A stretch of 64,000 nt of DNA from NCBI GenBank assembly GCA_016709225.1, contig JADJEE010000012.1, positions 3,609,470 to 3,673,469 of the forward strand, given 5' to 3'. The position numbers and the translations under genes are program-made. This document shows, in pieces, positions 43,264 to 52,689 of the stretch. The notes under the pieces were generated by a model. That model made no database searches. It was not told where the DNA came from and saw only the letters and a list, made by a program, of their open reading frames with translations. This stretch comes from Deltaproteobacteria bacterium. GTDB lineage: Bacteria; Myxococcota_A; Polyangia; Nannocystales; Nannocystaceae. Each line of letters begins with the position of its first letter. The stretch's first letter is position 1.

Positions 43264-44148
43264 ATGAAGATCCTGTCCGATTTCGACGGCGTGTGGACCG
43301 ATCAGCACCTCGAGGCCGAAGCCGTGCGTCGCTTTGCGATCGCCGCGCTCGCCCAGGCGGGTGGGCGCGACCTCGCGACCGCGACGGCCGACTACGACGC
43401 CATGCTGCGCGAGGTCTCGGCCGACCCCGCCGCGCACGGCTGGGCCCCCGATGGCCGCATCTCGGCCTACGTCGACGAAGATCCGCTGTGCCAGTGCTCG
43501 GCGATCTGTCGTTTCATCGAGTCCGACGCGGGGGCGGTGGCGACCCACTACCGCGACGGCGTGCTCGCGCACGGGTTCGCCAGCCTGGCCGCGTTCGGTG
43601 AGCACTGCTTCCACGGCGGCTCGGCCCGCTTCCGCGAGGAGCACCCGCCGTGCATCGTGCCGGCCGCCGGCGAGATGCTGGCGGCACTCCACGCCGCGGG
43701 CGCCGAGGTGGTGGTGGTGTCGAATTCTGCCAGCGAGAAGCTCATCGCGTTCTTCGCCGCCGCCGGCGTGACCGCGGCCGAGGACCTCGCCCCCGACAGC
43801 CGCGGCGCGACCGTGCGCGTGCGTGGGTCGGCGGGCAAATGGTTCCTCGGCGAGACCGACGCGAGCATCTCGGTCGGCGGTCGATCCATCTTCGTCGATC
43901 GTCCGCGCTACCGCGCCGTGATCGCCGACGAGCGTCCGGACCTCGTGATCGGCGACGTGTTCTCGCTCGACCTCGCACTGCCGCACGTGATGCGCAGTGC
44001 GGGTGACGCCGGCGCGCCGCGTCGGCTGGTGTTGCGGCGACACGGCCACACGCCGCGCTGGGTGCTCGACACCCGCGCCGACGGTGCGATCGATGCCGCC
44101 GTGGATCAGGTCGGCGACCTCGTGACAATCGTCGCGGCCTCGGCCTAG
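43264..44148 (+). CDS. HAD-superfamily hydrolase-like protein
   Basis: The protein has 294 residues. Motif I is DFDGVWTD (nucleophile Asp6 and acid Asp8). Motif II is VVSNS (residues about 155-159). The C-terminal VIGDVFSLDLALP is close to motif IV. The cap inserts of about 100 residues carry several His and Cys (CQCSAICRF, EHCFHGGS). It probably dephosphorylates a small molecule in the cytoplasm. Being divergent from mtnA it might take part in methionine salvage, where HAD phosphatases act on downstream intermediates, but this is only suggested by position. GTG 43252, nearer the -10 box, would add four residues. Confidence 0.75.
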   Translation: MKILSDFDGVWTDQHLEAEAVRRFAIAALAQAGGRDLATATADYDAMLREVSADPAAHGWAPDGRISAYVDEDPLCQCSAICRFIESDAGAVATHYRDGVLAHGFASLAAFGEHCFHGGSARFREEHPPCIVPAAGEMLAALHAAGAEVVVVSNSASEKLIAFFAAAGVTAAEDLAPDSRGATVRVRGSAGKWFLGETDASISVGGRSIFVDRPRYRAVIADERPDLVIGDVFSLDLALPHVMRSAGDAGAPRRLVLRRHGHTPRWVLDTRADGAIDAAVDQVGDLVTIVAASA

Positions 44149-44170
44149 CAGGAACGACGGAGCAGCAGTC

Positions 44171-45595
44171 ATGCACAAGGTGCTCGAGGAGTCGATCTCG
44201 ATCGCTGTGCTGGTCGGTGCGATCGCATTGGTGGTGCGCCGCCTGCCGAAGATCGAGGTCGGCCACAGCGCGGCGTTCCGCGCCCGACGGCTGCGCAACT
44301 GGGTGCCGGTGGGCCTGCTGTACGCGCTGCTGTACATGGGCCGCTACAACCTCACGGTCGCCAAGAGCGTGTTCTCCAAGATGATCGGCAGCGACGGCGC
44401 GCCGCTCATGGACAACCCCGACTTCGCGACCATCTTCGGGGTCGGCACGGCGGTCTACGGCGTCGCCTTCGTCATCAACGGCCCGCTCACCGACCGCATC
44501 GGCGGCAAGCGATCGCTGCTGCTCGGCGCGTGGGGCTCGATCTTCGCCAACATCGTGCTCGGCATCATCACGTGGATGCAGCCCGAGGGCGGTATCGCGA
44601 CCTCGTTCACGTTCGTGTACGCGCTCAACATGTACTTCCAGAGCTTCGGCGCGGTCGCGATCGTCAAGATCAACGCGCCGTGGTTCCACGTGCGCGAGCG
44701 CGGCACCTTCGGTGCGATCTTCGGCATCCTCATCGCGCTGGGGCTCTACCTCGCGCTCGACGTCGGCAAGCTCATCGTCGACGGCATCGCGCTCGAGTGG
44801 GTGTTCTTCGCGCCGGCTGTCCTGCTGTCGGTGCTGGCGGTGATCACCACGGCGTGGGTGCGCGACACCCCCTCGCAGGCGGGCTTCGAGGAGTCCGACA
44901 CCGCCGATGCGTCGTCGTGTGACGATGGCCCGCGGCTGCCGGTCACGACCGTGTTCGCACAGATGCTGCGGCACCCGGTCATCATGACCATCGCAGCGAT
45001 CGAGTTCTGTACCGGCTTCCTGCGGCAAGCGATCCTGCAGTGGTACCGCGCGTTCGTCGAGGCCACGGGCAACACCGATGGCTTCGTGTACGCGCACTGG
45101 GGCATGGTCTCGTGCTGTGCGGGGATCTTGGGCGGTGTGTTCGCGGGCGTGCTCTCGGACCAGCTGTTCCAGTCGCGGCGCGGGCCGGTCAGCGCGGTGC
45201 TCTACGGCTTCATGGTGGTCGGCAGTGTGGTCGCGGTGCTGGTGCTCGACTCGCCGCTGCTCGGCCCGGTGTTCGCGTTCATGTCGATGTGCGTCATCGG
45301 CGTGCACGGCATGCTGACGGCGACCGCGAGCATGGACTTCGGCGGTCGCCGCAACGCCGGCGTCGCGGTCGGCATCATCGATGGCTTCGTGTACGCCGGC
45401 ACCGCGGCGATGTCATTCACCTACGGCCAGCTGCTGCCCACCAAGGACGCCGCCAAGGTGGTGGCGAACTGGCTGGCGTGGCCGCTGACGATGGTGCCCG
45501 TGGCGTTGATCGGCTTCGTGCTCGCACGACGGGTCTGGCATGCCAAGCCCAGCCCCAAGCGCGCGGCTGCGCCCGCCGAGCCGGCCGCCCGGTAG
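44171..45595 (+). CDS. MFS transporter, organophosphate/phosphate antiporter-like
   Basis: The protein has 474 residues and 12 or so membrane segments. The stretch LLYMGRYNLTVAKSVFSKMI after the first helix and GVAFVINGPLTDRIGGKRSL between helices 2 and 3 resemble the OPA branch of the major facilitator family (GlpT/UhpT-like). These exchange phosphate for sugar- or glycerol-phosphates. Substrate cannot be judged from this. The start at ATG 44171 has GGAG about 10 nt upstream. It follows the HAD gene by 22 nt and may be in its operon, which fits a path that imports and then dephosphorylates a phosphate ester. Confidence 0.82.
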   Translation: MHKVLEESISIAVLVGAIALVVRRLPKIEVGHSAAFRARRLRNWVPVGLLYALLYMGRYNLTVAKSVFSKMIGSDGAPLMDNPDFATIFGVGTAVYGVAFVINGPLTDRIGGKRSLLLGAWGSIFANIVLGIITWMQPEGGIATSFTFVYALNMYFQSFGAVAIVKINAPWFHVRERGTFGAIFGILIALGLYLALDVGKLIVDGIALEWVFFAPAVLLSVLAVITTAWVRDTPSQAGFEESDTADASSCDDGPRLPVTTVFAQMLRHPVIMTIAAIEFCTGFLRQAILQWYRAFVEATGNTDGFVYAHWGMVSCCAGILGGVFAGVLSDQLFQSRRGPVSAVLYGFMVVGSVVAVLVLDSPLLGPVFAFMSMCVIGVHGMLTATASMDFGGRRNAGVAVGIIDGFVYAGTAAMSFTYGQLLPTKDAAKVVANWLAWPLTMVPVALIGFVLARRVWHAKPSPKRAAAPAEPAAR

Positions 45596-45686
45596 CCGCC
45601 TGCGCCGGGCTCGTGGGGCGCGGTTTCGCGGGGTTGTCGGCGGAGGAATCGAACCGCTGGCGTCGCGCGTCGTGGCTGCAGCCACC

Positions 45687-46835
45687 ATGCGCCTGACCAC
45701 CGCCCGCCAAGCCTTCGTGCTCGCCGCCGCCGCTGCCGTCCCCGTGACCGTCGGGGTTCACATGCACCTCGAGCACCTCGAGGCGGTCGAGGCCTGCGAG
45801 GCCCAGACGGCGACCCAGGTGGTGATCGCGGCCCCGGTGGCGACGCCAGTCGTCGTCGAGGGCGCGTCGGTCGTCGCCGAGGTGGTCGAGCCCTCGGTGC
45901 CGGCCGCGACACCGGTGGACTTCGCGTTCGTCATCGACATCGAGGGACCCCACGTCGTGCTGTCGACGACCGTGCTCGAGGCGTGGGCCACCGACGCCCC
46001 GCACTACCGCGGCGACGACACCAACGTCTTCGAGGGCGGCAACGTGTGGCGCAGCGTTGCACCCGAACGTCTGCCCGACGAGCTCCGCGGCCAGCTCGGT
46101 CGCAAGCTCGTGGTCTACGCGGCGAGCGGACGCGTGTGCGAGGCGACCATCGGCGCACCGTCGCTGGTCGGCGAACTCACCGGCTCGGTCGGGTACCTCG
46201 GCGAGGACGATGTCGAGCTCGGCGAGACCCCGAACTCGATCGTCGCCGCGAGCATCTGGGACGACGCGCGGATCAGCCTGGTCGCGCCGCTCGAGGGCGG
46301 TGGCGACTGCGAGGATGCAGTGTGGGCCCGCGACGCGGAGCTGCCCGCCGCTCGCGTGTACCGGGCCGCTGGCGAAGACGATCTCCCATCGCCGGTCGCG
46401 CGTCGCCTGCTCCAGCGCGATCCCGCCATGCGCGCGGCGGGGAAGGATTTTGCGGCCCACATCGCCGGCATGGACGACCCCGCCTTCACCACCCGCCGGC
46501 TGGCCGACCGACTGCGCGGCGTGCGGTGGATCGAGCCCACCTCGGGTGCCGAGCTCGACGTGTTCGTCACCGATGGCGAGGAGTTCGGCTACTGCGGCGG
46601 CTTCGATCCGGCGTGGGGCGCGGTCGGCTTCGACGCCGAGGGCAATCCTGCGCAGAGCTGGTTCGACACCGGCGGCGACGACGTGATCGCGGTGCTCGAT
46701 CTCGACGCCGACGGTCGTGCCGAGGTGGTGACGCTCGAGGTCTTCGGCAGCAACAAGCTCGTGACGCTCGACGACGACGGCATGGCGGTCTACGCGGATC
46801 TGCCCCAGGTCCCGTTCTACGGCTGCGCCTGTTGA
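45687..46835 (+). CDS. Secreted protein of unknown function
   Basis: The protein has 382 residues. The N-terminal signal or membrane segment is RLTTARQAFVLAAAAAVPVT, followed by a Val/Pro/Thr linker. The rest is mainly beta and acidic. A late stretch (DDVIAVLDLDADGRAEVVTL) matches a single FG-GAP/calcium-binding repeat, as in VCBS-type proteins; the end carries CAC. The product is probably periplasmic or surface bound. The ATG at 45687 begins the signal peptide. Further upstream the frame is open but lies in an apparently non-coding stretch containing a tRNA T-arm-like motif. Confidence 0.65.
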   Translation: MRLTTARQAFVLAAAAAVPVTVGVHMHLEHLEAVEACEAQTATQVVIAAPVATPVVVEGASVVAEVVEPSVPAATPVDFAFVIDIEGPHVVLSTTVLEAWATDAPHYRGDDTNVFEGGNVWRSVAPERLPDELRGQLGRKLVVYAASGRVCEATIGAPSLVGELTGSVGYLGEDDVELGETPNSIVAASIWDDARISLVAPLEGGGDCEDAVWARDAELPAARVYRAAGEDDLPSPVARRLLQRDPAMRAAGKDFAAHIAGMDDPAFTTRRLADRLRGVRWIEPTSGAELDVFVTDGEEFGYCGGFDPAWGAVGFDAEGNPAQSWFDTGGDDVIAVLDLDADGRAEVVTLEVFGSNKLVTLDDDGMAVYADLPQVPFYGCAC

Positions 46836-46866
46836 CGCCTCAGCCCCGCGCGCGCAAAGATCGACG

Positions 46867-47487
46867 TTGCAGGTGGCGCCGCAGCTCGAGTTCAGCGACT
46901 TCGAGACCGAGGTCCTCGGCGTACCGCGGCGCGCATTGGTGGTGACCCCGGCCGAGCGCATCCGCGTCGGCCGGGCGCGCCTGGGCGGTGCCGAGCCGAC
47001 GCTACCCAAGGCCTCGCCCCTCGACGACGAGATCGTCCGGCAGGTCGCGAGCTGGCCGCGACCCGTCGACGTCGTGCTGCTGCGCTCGTGGGGCGGCAGC
47101 GAGGCGCGCTCGTGGGCGTTCGAGCCCGATCTCGACGACGACGGCACCGACGAGCTCGCCTACGCGATCATGCGCGACCAGCTGGCGTTCTACCGCGACG
47201 TGCTCGCGCTCGGCGTGCACGCGCTGGTCGCCACCGACCTCAGCGCCCGCGAGTTCGACGCGATGCTGCGCGCCAACACCCGCCTGCTGCGCGAGCTCAC
47301 CGGCCGTGCGCGCGGCAACGCGGCGCTGCTGCACGACCCCGCCGATCGCTGGGTGCTGACGCACCTGACGCTCTGGACCACGCGCCCGTTCGACGAGTTC
47401 GTGCTGCAGGGGCTGCCGGAGCTGTTCTCGCTGGTCGACCGTCACCGCGACGACCTCGCGGCGTTGGTCGAAGCTCGCCGTCCGTGA
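46867..47487 (+). CDS. Hypothetical protein
   Basis: The protein has 206 residues, soluble and acidic, with no signal peptide. It has the feel of an alpha/beta protein (RRALVVTPAERIRVGRARLG, VDVVLLRSWGGSEARSWAFE) followed by a helical half (FDAMLRANTRLLRELTGRA). No family was recognised. TTG 46867 or GTG 46873 may be the start; there is no clear ribosome site. It converges with the oxygenase gene that ends the peptide operon, with 13 nt between the stops. Confidence 0.6.
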   Translation: MQVAPQLEFSDFETEVLGVPRRALVVTPAERIRVGRARLGGAEPTLPKASPLDDEIVRQVASWPRPVDVVLLRSWGGSEARSWAFEPDLDDDGTDELAYAIMRDQLAFYRDVLALGVHALVATDLSAREFDAMLRANTRLLRELTGRARGNAALLHDPADRWVLTHLTLWTTRPFDEFVLQGLPELFSLVDRHRDDLAALVEARRP

Positions 47488-47500
47488 AGCGGCGCGGCGC

Positions 47501-48730
47501 CTAGGCGACCTCGACCAGCCCGCGCTCGAGCAGCACCGCGACCGCCTCTCGGGTGAGCTCCTCGGCGTCGACACTCTCGCGACGAGCAAGGCGACTCGCG
47601 GCGTCCAGTAGCTCTGCCTCATCGAACACGATCTCGTCGCTCCCGCACCAGAAGGTCACCGAGCGCGCGGTGCCACCGTCGGTCTCGATCGCGGCCGTCA
47701 CCGGCCGTTCGGACGACAACCGCACCCTGCGGACCGCGTTGACGTCGCCGGTCGGTCGGGGTGAGCGGCCTTCGAACTCGGCCACGCGCATCTTCCACGC
47801 CCGTTCCAGCATCTCGGTCGACTTGCTCAGCGCTTCGAGCTCGGCCGGCAGCTCGGCCAGGCGCGCGCGGAACCACTGCAACACCGTCGGTGGCATGTCG
47901 GCCCCGCACTCCGCGGCGAACGTGCCCCGCCACGAAGGACGCTCGCGGAGCTTTGCACGCAGGGCGCCGAACAGGAGCTCGCCGACGTCGATCGGCTCGA
48001 GGTGAACGTTGACCGACAGCGAGGGGCCGTCGTCGTCTGCGCGCGTGCTGTGCCAGGTCCCGAACGGAACGTAGAGCAGGTCGCCGGGCTCGAGCACGAC
48101 CTCGATCGCGTCCTTCTCGTCGAAGGGCTCGGGGTGCTCTTCCCAGGGTTCGATGGCAGCGCTGGCGCCGGCCGGTGCCTCGAAGACGACCTCGCCGTCG
48201 GACATCTGTAGGCCGCAGGTGCGAGGAAACGGCAGGGCGGGACGCTTCGAGAGCCGCCACACCTTGCGACCTTCGACCTGGAAGATGAAGCTCGCGCCGG
48301 CATCGAAGTGCGGTGCGATGCCAGCGCGGGCGGCAGAGTTCCACGCCGTCGCGCGCACGGTGCCGGTGAAGCCGAGGCTCTGCTTGAGCATGGCCGTGAC
48401 CTTCGCGACCGGTCCGTGCTCGCGCTGCAGACCGGTGATGAACACCGTCGCACCCGCACTGCGAGCCGAGGGGATGTCGTCCGGCGCAAGTGTGATCGTG
48501 GGTCGTTCGCCGGTCTCGCGGATGATCCGCTCTTGGTCGTCGCGAAAGAGACAGCGAACCCTGACGCGACCGGTGCTTGCGATGCGGTCGAAGTCGGCGC
48601 GGTCGAAGAGCCCCGCGAAGCGATCGGGGTGACCCTTGACGTAGAGCGGCCGGGTGGAGAAGTGCTGGGTCACGAAGCTGTCGATCGAAACCGGTGACAG
48701 CAGCTCGGCGAGTGAATTGTAGTCGGTCAT
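47501..48730 (-). CDS. JmjC/ROX-type 2-oxoglutarate, Fe(II)-dependent oxygenase
   Basis: The protein has 409 residues. The cupin/JmjC fold has the iron triad His141 and Asp143 (APHFDAGASFIF) and His227 (EPGDLLYVPFGTWHS). The segment EPGDLLYVP followed by GxxH is typical of the YcfD/RoxA ribosomal oxygenases. The C-terminal 60 residues look like the winged-helix part of that family. These enzymes hydroxylate Arg or His on ribosomal proteins. Here the gene is the last of the exporter operon, so the small peptide is a more likely substrate (its Arg16, as it has no His). ATG 48730 follows GAAGGG by 8 nt; an in-frame ATG at 48760 overlaps the preceding stop (ATGA) but reads through the ribosome site with atypical codons. 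Confidence 0.85.
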   Translation of the reverse strand: MTDYNSLAELLSPVSIDSFVTQHFSTRPLYVKGHPDRFAGLFDRADFDRIASTGRVRVRCLFRDDQERIIRETGERPTITLAPDDIPSARSAGATVFITGLQREHGPVAKVTAMLKQSLGFTGTVRATAWNSAARAGIAPHFDAGASFIFQVEGRKVWRLSKRPALPFPRTCGLQMSDGEVVFEAPAGASAAIEPWEEHPEPFDEKDAIEVVLEPGDLLYVPFGTWHSTRADDDGPSLSVNVHLEPIDVGELLFGALRAKLRERPSWRGTFAAECGADMPPTVLQWFRARLAELPAELEALSKSTEMLERAWKMRVAEFEGRSPRPTGDVNAVRRVRLSSERPVTAAIETDGGTARSVTFWCGSDEIVFDEAELLDAASRLARRESVDAEELTREAVAVLLERGLVEVA

Positions 48731-48756
48731 CCTTGTTTCCCTTCGTTCGGTCTCGT

Positions 48757-50553
48757 TCATTGTCGGGCGGGAGCGGTTCTGACGGTGACGCCGAGCGCCG
48801 CTTGGAACACCGCGGCGAGGTCGGGCGGACGGCCATGGACGCGGAAGAACGCGCGCAGGAGCCGATCGTCGACGATGACGTCGAAAGGGGTCCGCCCGAG
48901 CACGCGATTGACGTCGCTCTGCAGGCGACCGAACAAGCTCGCTGCGTGGTCGCACACCGCGAGGTGCTCCGCGAGCAAGCGAGCGGCCAGGGCGCGAAAC
49001 CTCGCGGGCAGCGAGTCCCAGGCGCTGCACTCACGGCCGAGGCGCTGCTCGAGGGACGCCGCCTCGTGTGCCACCGACGGTTGCCAGAGCGAGGCCAGCG
49101 CTGGCGGATCGTCGGTCGGCCCGCTCGGCTGCAGGCGGCCTGCGGTGTCGAACAGTGCGACGAGGGCACGCTCGAAGGCATGCTGTCGATCGGGCGTGAT
49201 CGACCATCCGCGCAGCGGTGCCCCGGACCCGAGGGCCCGCCGCAGGCCCATCACGAGCGGGTGAAGGGGATCGAGTGTCGCGAGTTCGTGGTCGAGCAGC
49301 TCTCGGCGCCGACTGGTCTCGTGCACCAGCGCGCGTCCCACCAGCGCCACGCGAGTCGCCGCTGCGGCATACGCGAGGTAGCGGCCGACGTCACCCGTGA
49401 GCGGCTCGAGCTGTGACGGCGCCTCCGGCACTCCGCCGTCGAGCACCAGCCGCACGAACTCCTCGATCTTGCCCGGCGGACCGGCGCACACACCCTGCCC
49501 CGTGACGAACAGCTGCTCACGATCGGTGATCTTCACGAAGTCGATCGGGTCGACGATCTCGTCGGCCCCTGCAAGGCGCTCCGCGGCATAGAACATGTGC
49601 GCGGTCGTCATCCGGATGCCATCGGCCAGCATGAAGATCGACGATGCGACCGAGGGGAGCTCGCCGTTGCGCACCGGAGCATCGCGGCGGACCATCATGT
49701 AGCCGCTCCACGCGAGCGCGAGCATGGCGAAGAGATGGGCCTGGCCCACCGATAGCCGGGTGGTCTCCGGCGCCGTCGCGGCGACGAACCGTGCCCGCAG
49801 GTCGAGCAGTGTCGCGGTGACGGCGGACCAGTCGCGGTTGACCTTCCGCAGCGCGGTGAGGTTCATCGGACATGCGTGCGCATGGCGGCTGCCGGGGTAC
49901 TTGCAAGTCGCCCACTGCGTCGTCGTCTCGACTCTGAGCTGGGGGTCGACGTTGTTCTCGCCGACCTGCCGACCCGCATCGTCGAGGGCCGGGCGCGCCA
50001 GGTCATTGACGGCGATGAGCGTCTCGATGTGCTCGACGCCGAAGCTCTCGCCCGTCAGCTCCAGCGAGAGCTGCTCGCAGGTGGCGTCGAGCGAGCTCCA
50101 CGTGCAGGGGTGCGCTCGATGCTGCCGCTCGTGGTGCCTGCCCTCGCTCGGCGGCGTGCTCGATCGCGCGGGCTCCGAGCCGACGCACAGCACGTCTTCG
50201 CGGACCAACGCCTCCAGGTATCCGCGCACCCGCTCCCAGGACGAATCGCTCGTCGACGACCAGCCCGCCGCATCGCCGGCACGAAACTGTCGCTGCCGCA
50301 CCAGCGTCTGCGCGAACGCGAAGTCTCGCTCGTCGTCGAACTCGATCTCGAGCTCGCCGTAGTGGATGACGAACAGCCGGGCCCCCTCGGCGGACTCGCC
50401 CCAGCCGTGATCCAGCCGCCGAGGATGGCGAAAGCTCAGCACTTCGTCGCCCTGCAGCTGCCAGTTCAGGTCATCGGTTTGGGTGGCGTGATCCATGGTC
50501 TCGGGAGGGTGCGTTTGGACGTGTGGTTGGGGCCGCCAGGACGGCGACGACAT
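48757..50553 (-). CDS. Unrecognised RiPP-cluster protein, paralogue of the 968-aa protein N-terminus
   Basis: The protein has 598 residues. The first 125 residues form a probable RRE/PqqD-like winged helix: three strands (RHPRRLDHGWGE, RLFVIHYGELEIEF) then helices ending WERVRGYLEALVREDVLCV. The next part has motifs found again in the 968-residue protein: CKYPGSRHAHACPMNLTALR, WSGYMMVRRDAPVRNGELPS and GQGVCAGPPGKIEEFVRLVL. No known catalytic motif is seen. Conserved Cys, His and Arg in these blocks could form an active or metal site. It starts right after the stop of the second ABC transporter and ends 26 nt before the oxygenase gene. It may modify the peptide or present it to partners; this is inference. 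Confidence 0.8.
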   Translation of the reverse strand: MSSPSWRPQPHVQTHPPETMDHATQTDDLNWQLQGDEVLSFRHPRRLDHGWGESAEGARLFVIHYGELEIEFDDERDFAFAQTLVRQRQFRAGDAAGWSSTSDSSWERVRGYLEALVREDVLCVGSEPARSSTPPSEGRHHERQHRAHPCTWSSLDATCEQLSLELTGESFGVEHIETLIAVNDLARPALDDAGRQVGENNVDPQLRVETTTQWATCKYPGSRHAHACPMNLTALRKVNRDWSAVTATLLDLRARFVAATAPETTRLSVGQAHLFAMLALAWSGYMMVRRDAPVRNGELPSVASSIFMLADGIRMTTAHMFYAAERLAGADEIVDPIDFVKITDREQLFVTGQGVCAGPPGKIEEFVRLVLDGGVPEAPSQLEPLTGDVGRYLAYAAAATRVALVGRALVHETSRRRELLDHELATLDPLHPLVMGLRRALGSGAPLRGWSITPDRQHAFERALVALFDTAGRLQPSGPTDDPPALASLWQPSVAHEAASLEQRLGRECSAWDSLPARFRALAARLLAEHLAVCDHAASLFGRLQSDVNRVLGRTPFDVIVDDRLLRAFFRVHGRPPDLAAVFQAALGVTVRTAPARQ

Positions 50554-52689
50554 TCACGGATGTGCGATGACGACGAGGGTCTCGGCGCGGCGGAGCACGC
50601 AGCGCAGGCACGACTCGAGGGTCTTCGGGTCGAGTGCGGCGAAGCTCTCGTCGAGCACGACCAGGGGGGCCTTCTGCAGCAGCGCTCGTGCGATGAAGAC
50701 GCGACTGCGCTCGCCATGTGAGAGTCGCCAGCCGCCTTCGCCGACGTTCTGCGCGACGCTGCCGGACATGCGACCGAGCAGGTCGTCGAGCCCGAGCTCG
50801 TGGCAAATCGCCAGCAGGTCGTCGAAGTCTTCGCGGGTCTCGGGCCAGTTCGGACGACCGAGCAGTGCGTTGAAGGCGAACGTGTCGGCGAAGATGTGGT
50901 TGTCGTGATACTGGGCTGCCACCGCGACTCGGGCGCGCCAGCCGGCATCGCCCAGGGTCGGGTGATCGAAGCCGTCGAGCAGCAGCAGCCCCGAGCTCGG
51001 TCGCTGCAGGCCCGCGAGCACCGCTGCGAGCGTGGTCTTGCCACCACCCGAAGGACCTTCGAGCAGGATGCGATCGCCGTGCTCGATCGTGAGCGAAACG
51101 TCGTCGAGCACGGGTGCCGCGCGCCCGGGATACCGAAACGTCACGCCGGTCGCGGACAACAGCGTGGGCCGACGATCGACCTCGCCGGCCGCGCTCGCGC
51201 GTCGCGGCTCGAGCACCGCAATCGCGGGCGCGGGTGCGACGCTCGGCCGCGCCGCAGCGGCGAACAGCGGCGCGATCTGCCGCCAGCCTGCGGCGGCCTC
51301 CACCACCTGTCGCATGCCCTGTGCGACCTGGCCCAGCGAAGCGAAGCTCATCATCGTGCCGCCCAGCCCGATCGCGAGCGCGAGCGGGGCATCGCCACGC
51401 ACGAACCCCGGGGCGATCATGAGGAGCCCCGCCGCCAGCCAGGCGTACGGCACGATCTGCATGCCCACCTCGAACCGATCGATGCCGCCCGCAAGCGTGC
51501 CGTAGCGTGCGAGCAACTCATCCTCGCCCTCGTGCCAGCGCCGAGGGTTGCGCTGCGCGAGTCGAGTGCGATGGCCGCCCATTCGCTCGACCAGCTCCTG
51601 CGTGAGGCCGCGGCGGGTGTCGGTCCACTCGACGGTTCGCCGGTAGGCCGCGACGCCCAGACCGAGCATCGTCACGATCACGCCGGCGAGCAGCAGCGCG
51701 TGGGCCCAGCCGCCGCTCCCGAATGCAAGCCACGCGCAGGTGGGCATCAGCTCGATCACCGCCAGCGCGGCGGTGAGGCCCACGCTGGGCGCGAGAGCGT
51801 CGATTGCGTTGGTCTCGAGCGCACGCCCGACCAGCTGACCGACACCTTCGCGGCGCAGGATCTCGGCGTCGATGTGCATCGCGCCCCACAGCAGGCGGCG
51901 CTTGAGGAGGCGGCCGAAGTCGACCGCGAGCTTCCCCCGCAGCCAGGCCTGCCACACATAGATCGGCACGAACGTGAGCAACAGGAGCCCCCACGCGCGC
52001 ATCCAACCCGACTCGAGTCGTCCCTGAAGTGCTGCCTGACCGAGGATCGTCCAGCCCAGGATCGACATCGCGACGAGGCAGAGATGAAGCGCGACGATCG
52101 CGATCGCGCGCGTCGGGATGCGGGCGCTGGCGCTCTGCGCCCAGAAGCTCGCGCCTGGCGGTGGTCGCAGGACCCAACACCCGGTGAAGGGAACCGCACG
52201 CAGACGCTCCGCGACGAGGGCCCGTCGCGCCGGCCCAGCGGTGCGCGGCGGCAGGCCGGCGAGCGTGCGATCGAGTGCGGCCGTCGCCTCGGCCACGAGC
52301 TTGCGGCCGAGCGCGTGGCACACCACATCGATCGGCACGAGCTCGACCCGACGGGTCGCGAACGAGTACACCCGGAGGTTTCGTCCCCGGGTGCCCAGCA
52401 CTGCGAGCACGGTCGCTGCGTCGGGCATCGCGACCAGGGCTGGCGCCGCGCGCCGTAGCATCTTCGAGAGCTCGTCGTATGGCACCTCGACCGGTGTCGC
52501 TTCGAGCCCGAGCACGGTCGCGGTCGCGGTCACCCACGCACCCGCGTCCACGTCGGGAGGGGCAGCGAAGCCGCCCGCGAGGTCGTGGCGCATGGGGAAT
52601 CGGGCTGCGGACGCGAGTGCTCGCATCGCGTGCTCGACGGCATGCACAGGCCAGCACGATGCTGCGAGATCAACGCGGGCCATGGCCAC
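50554..52689 (-). CDS. ABC transporter with degenerate N-terminal peptidase domain
   Basis: The protein has 711 residues. The N-terminal 190 residues resemble a C39 peptidase that keeps a Cys (ASCWPVHAVEHAMRAL) but lacks the His-Asp pair. Six membrane helices lie at about residues 200-450. The ATPase has Walker A GPSGGGKTTLAAVLAG, a signature-like LSHGERSRVFIARAL and Walker B PLVVLDESFAALD, and ends VVIAHP. It probably pairs with the peptidase-containing exporter, as in the known NHLM (nitrile-hydratase-leader microcin) type three-gene export set. The start overlaps the end of that gene by 20 nt. It ends directly at the next gene (TGA followed by ATG). Confidence 0.88.
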   Translation of the reverse strand: MAMARVDLAASCWPVHAVEHAMRALASAARFPMRHDLAGGFAAPPDVDAGAWVTATATVLGLEATPVEVPYDELSKMLRRAAPALVAMPDAATVLAVLGTRGRNLRVYSFATRRVELVPIDVVCHALGRKLVAEATAALDRTLAGLPPRTAGPARRALVAERLRAVPFTGCWVLRPPPGASFWAQSASARIPTRAIAIVALHLCLVAMSILGWTILGQAALQGRLESGWMRAWGLLLLTFVPIYVWQAWLRGKLAVDFGRLLKRRLLWGAMHIDAEILRREGVGQLVGRALETNAIDALAPSVGLTAALAVIELMPTCAWLAFGSGGWAHALLLAGVIVTMLGLGVAAYRRTVEWTDTRRGLTQELVERMGGHRTRLAQRNPRRWHEGEDELLARYGTLAGGIDRFEVGMQIVPYAWLAAGLLMIAPGFVRGDAPLALAIGLGGTMMSFASLGQVAQGMRQVVEAAAGWRQIAPLFAAAARPSVAPAPAIAVLEPRRASAAGEVDRRPTLLSATGVTFRYPGRAAPVLDDVSLTIEHGDRILLEGPSGGGKTTLAAVLAGLQRPSSGLLLLDGFDHPTLGDAGWRARVAVAAQYHDNHIFADTFAFNALLGRPNWPETREDFDDLLAICHELGLDDLLGRMSGSVAQNVGEGGWRLSHGERSRVFIARALLQKAPLVVLDESFAALDPKTLESCLRCVLRRAETLVVIAHP

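Noticed and set aside
45641..45660. tRNA T-arm-like sequence (minus strand GCGGTTCGATTCCTCC)
   Set aside because: It looks like the 3' part of a tRNA or an att site, but the T stem pairs only partly, no acceptor, D or anticodon arm fits upstream, and the region runs into a coding gene.
48731..48760. Start of the oxygenase at ATG 48760
   Set aside because: The ATGA overlap is attractive, but the next ten codons include the ribosome site and several A/T-ending codons unlike the gene; ATG 48730 has better spacing.
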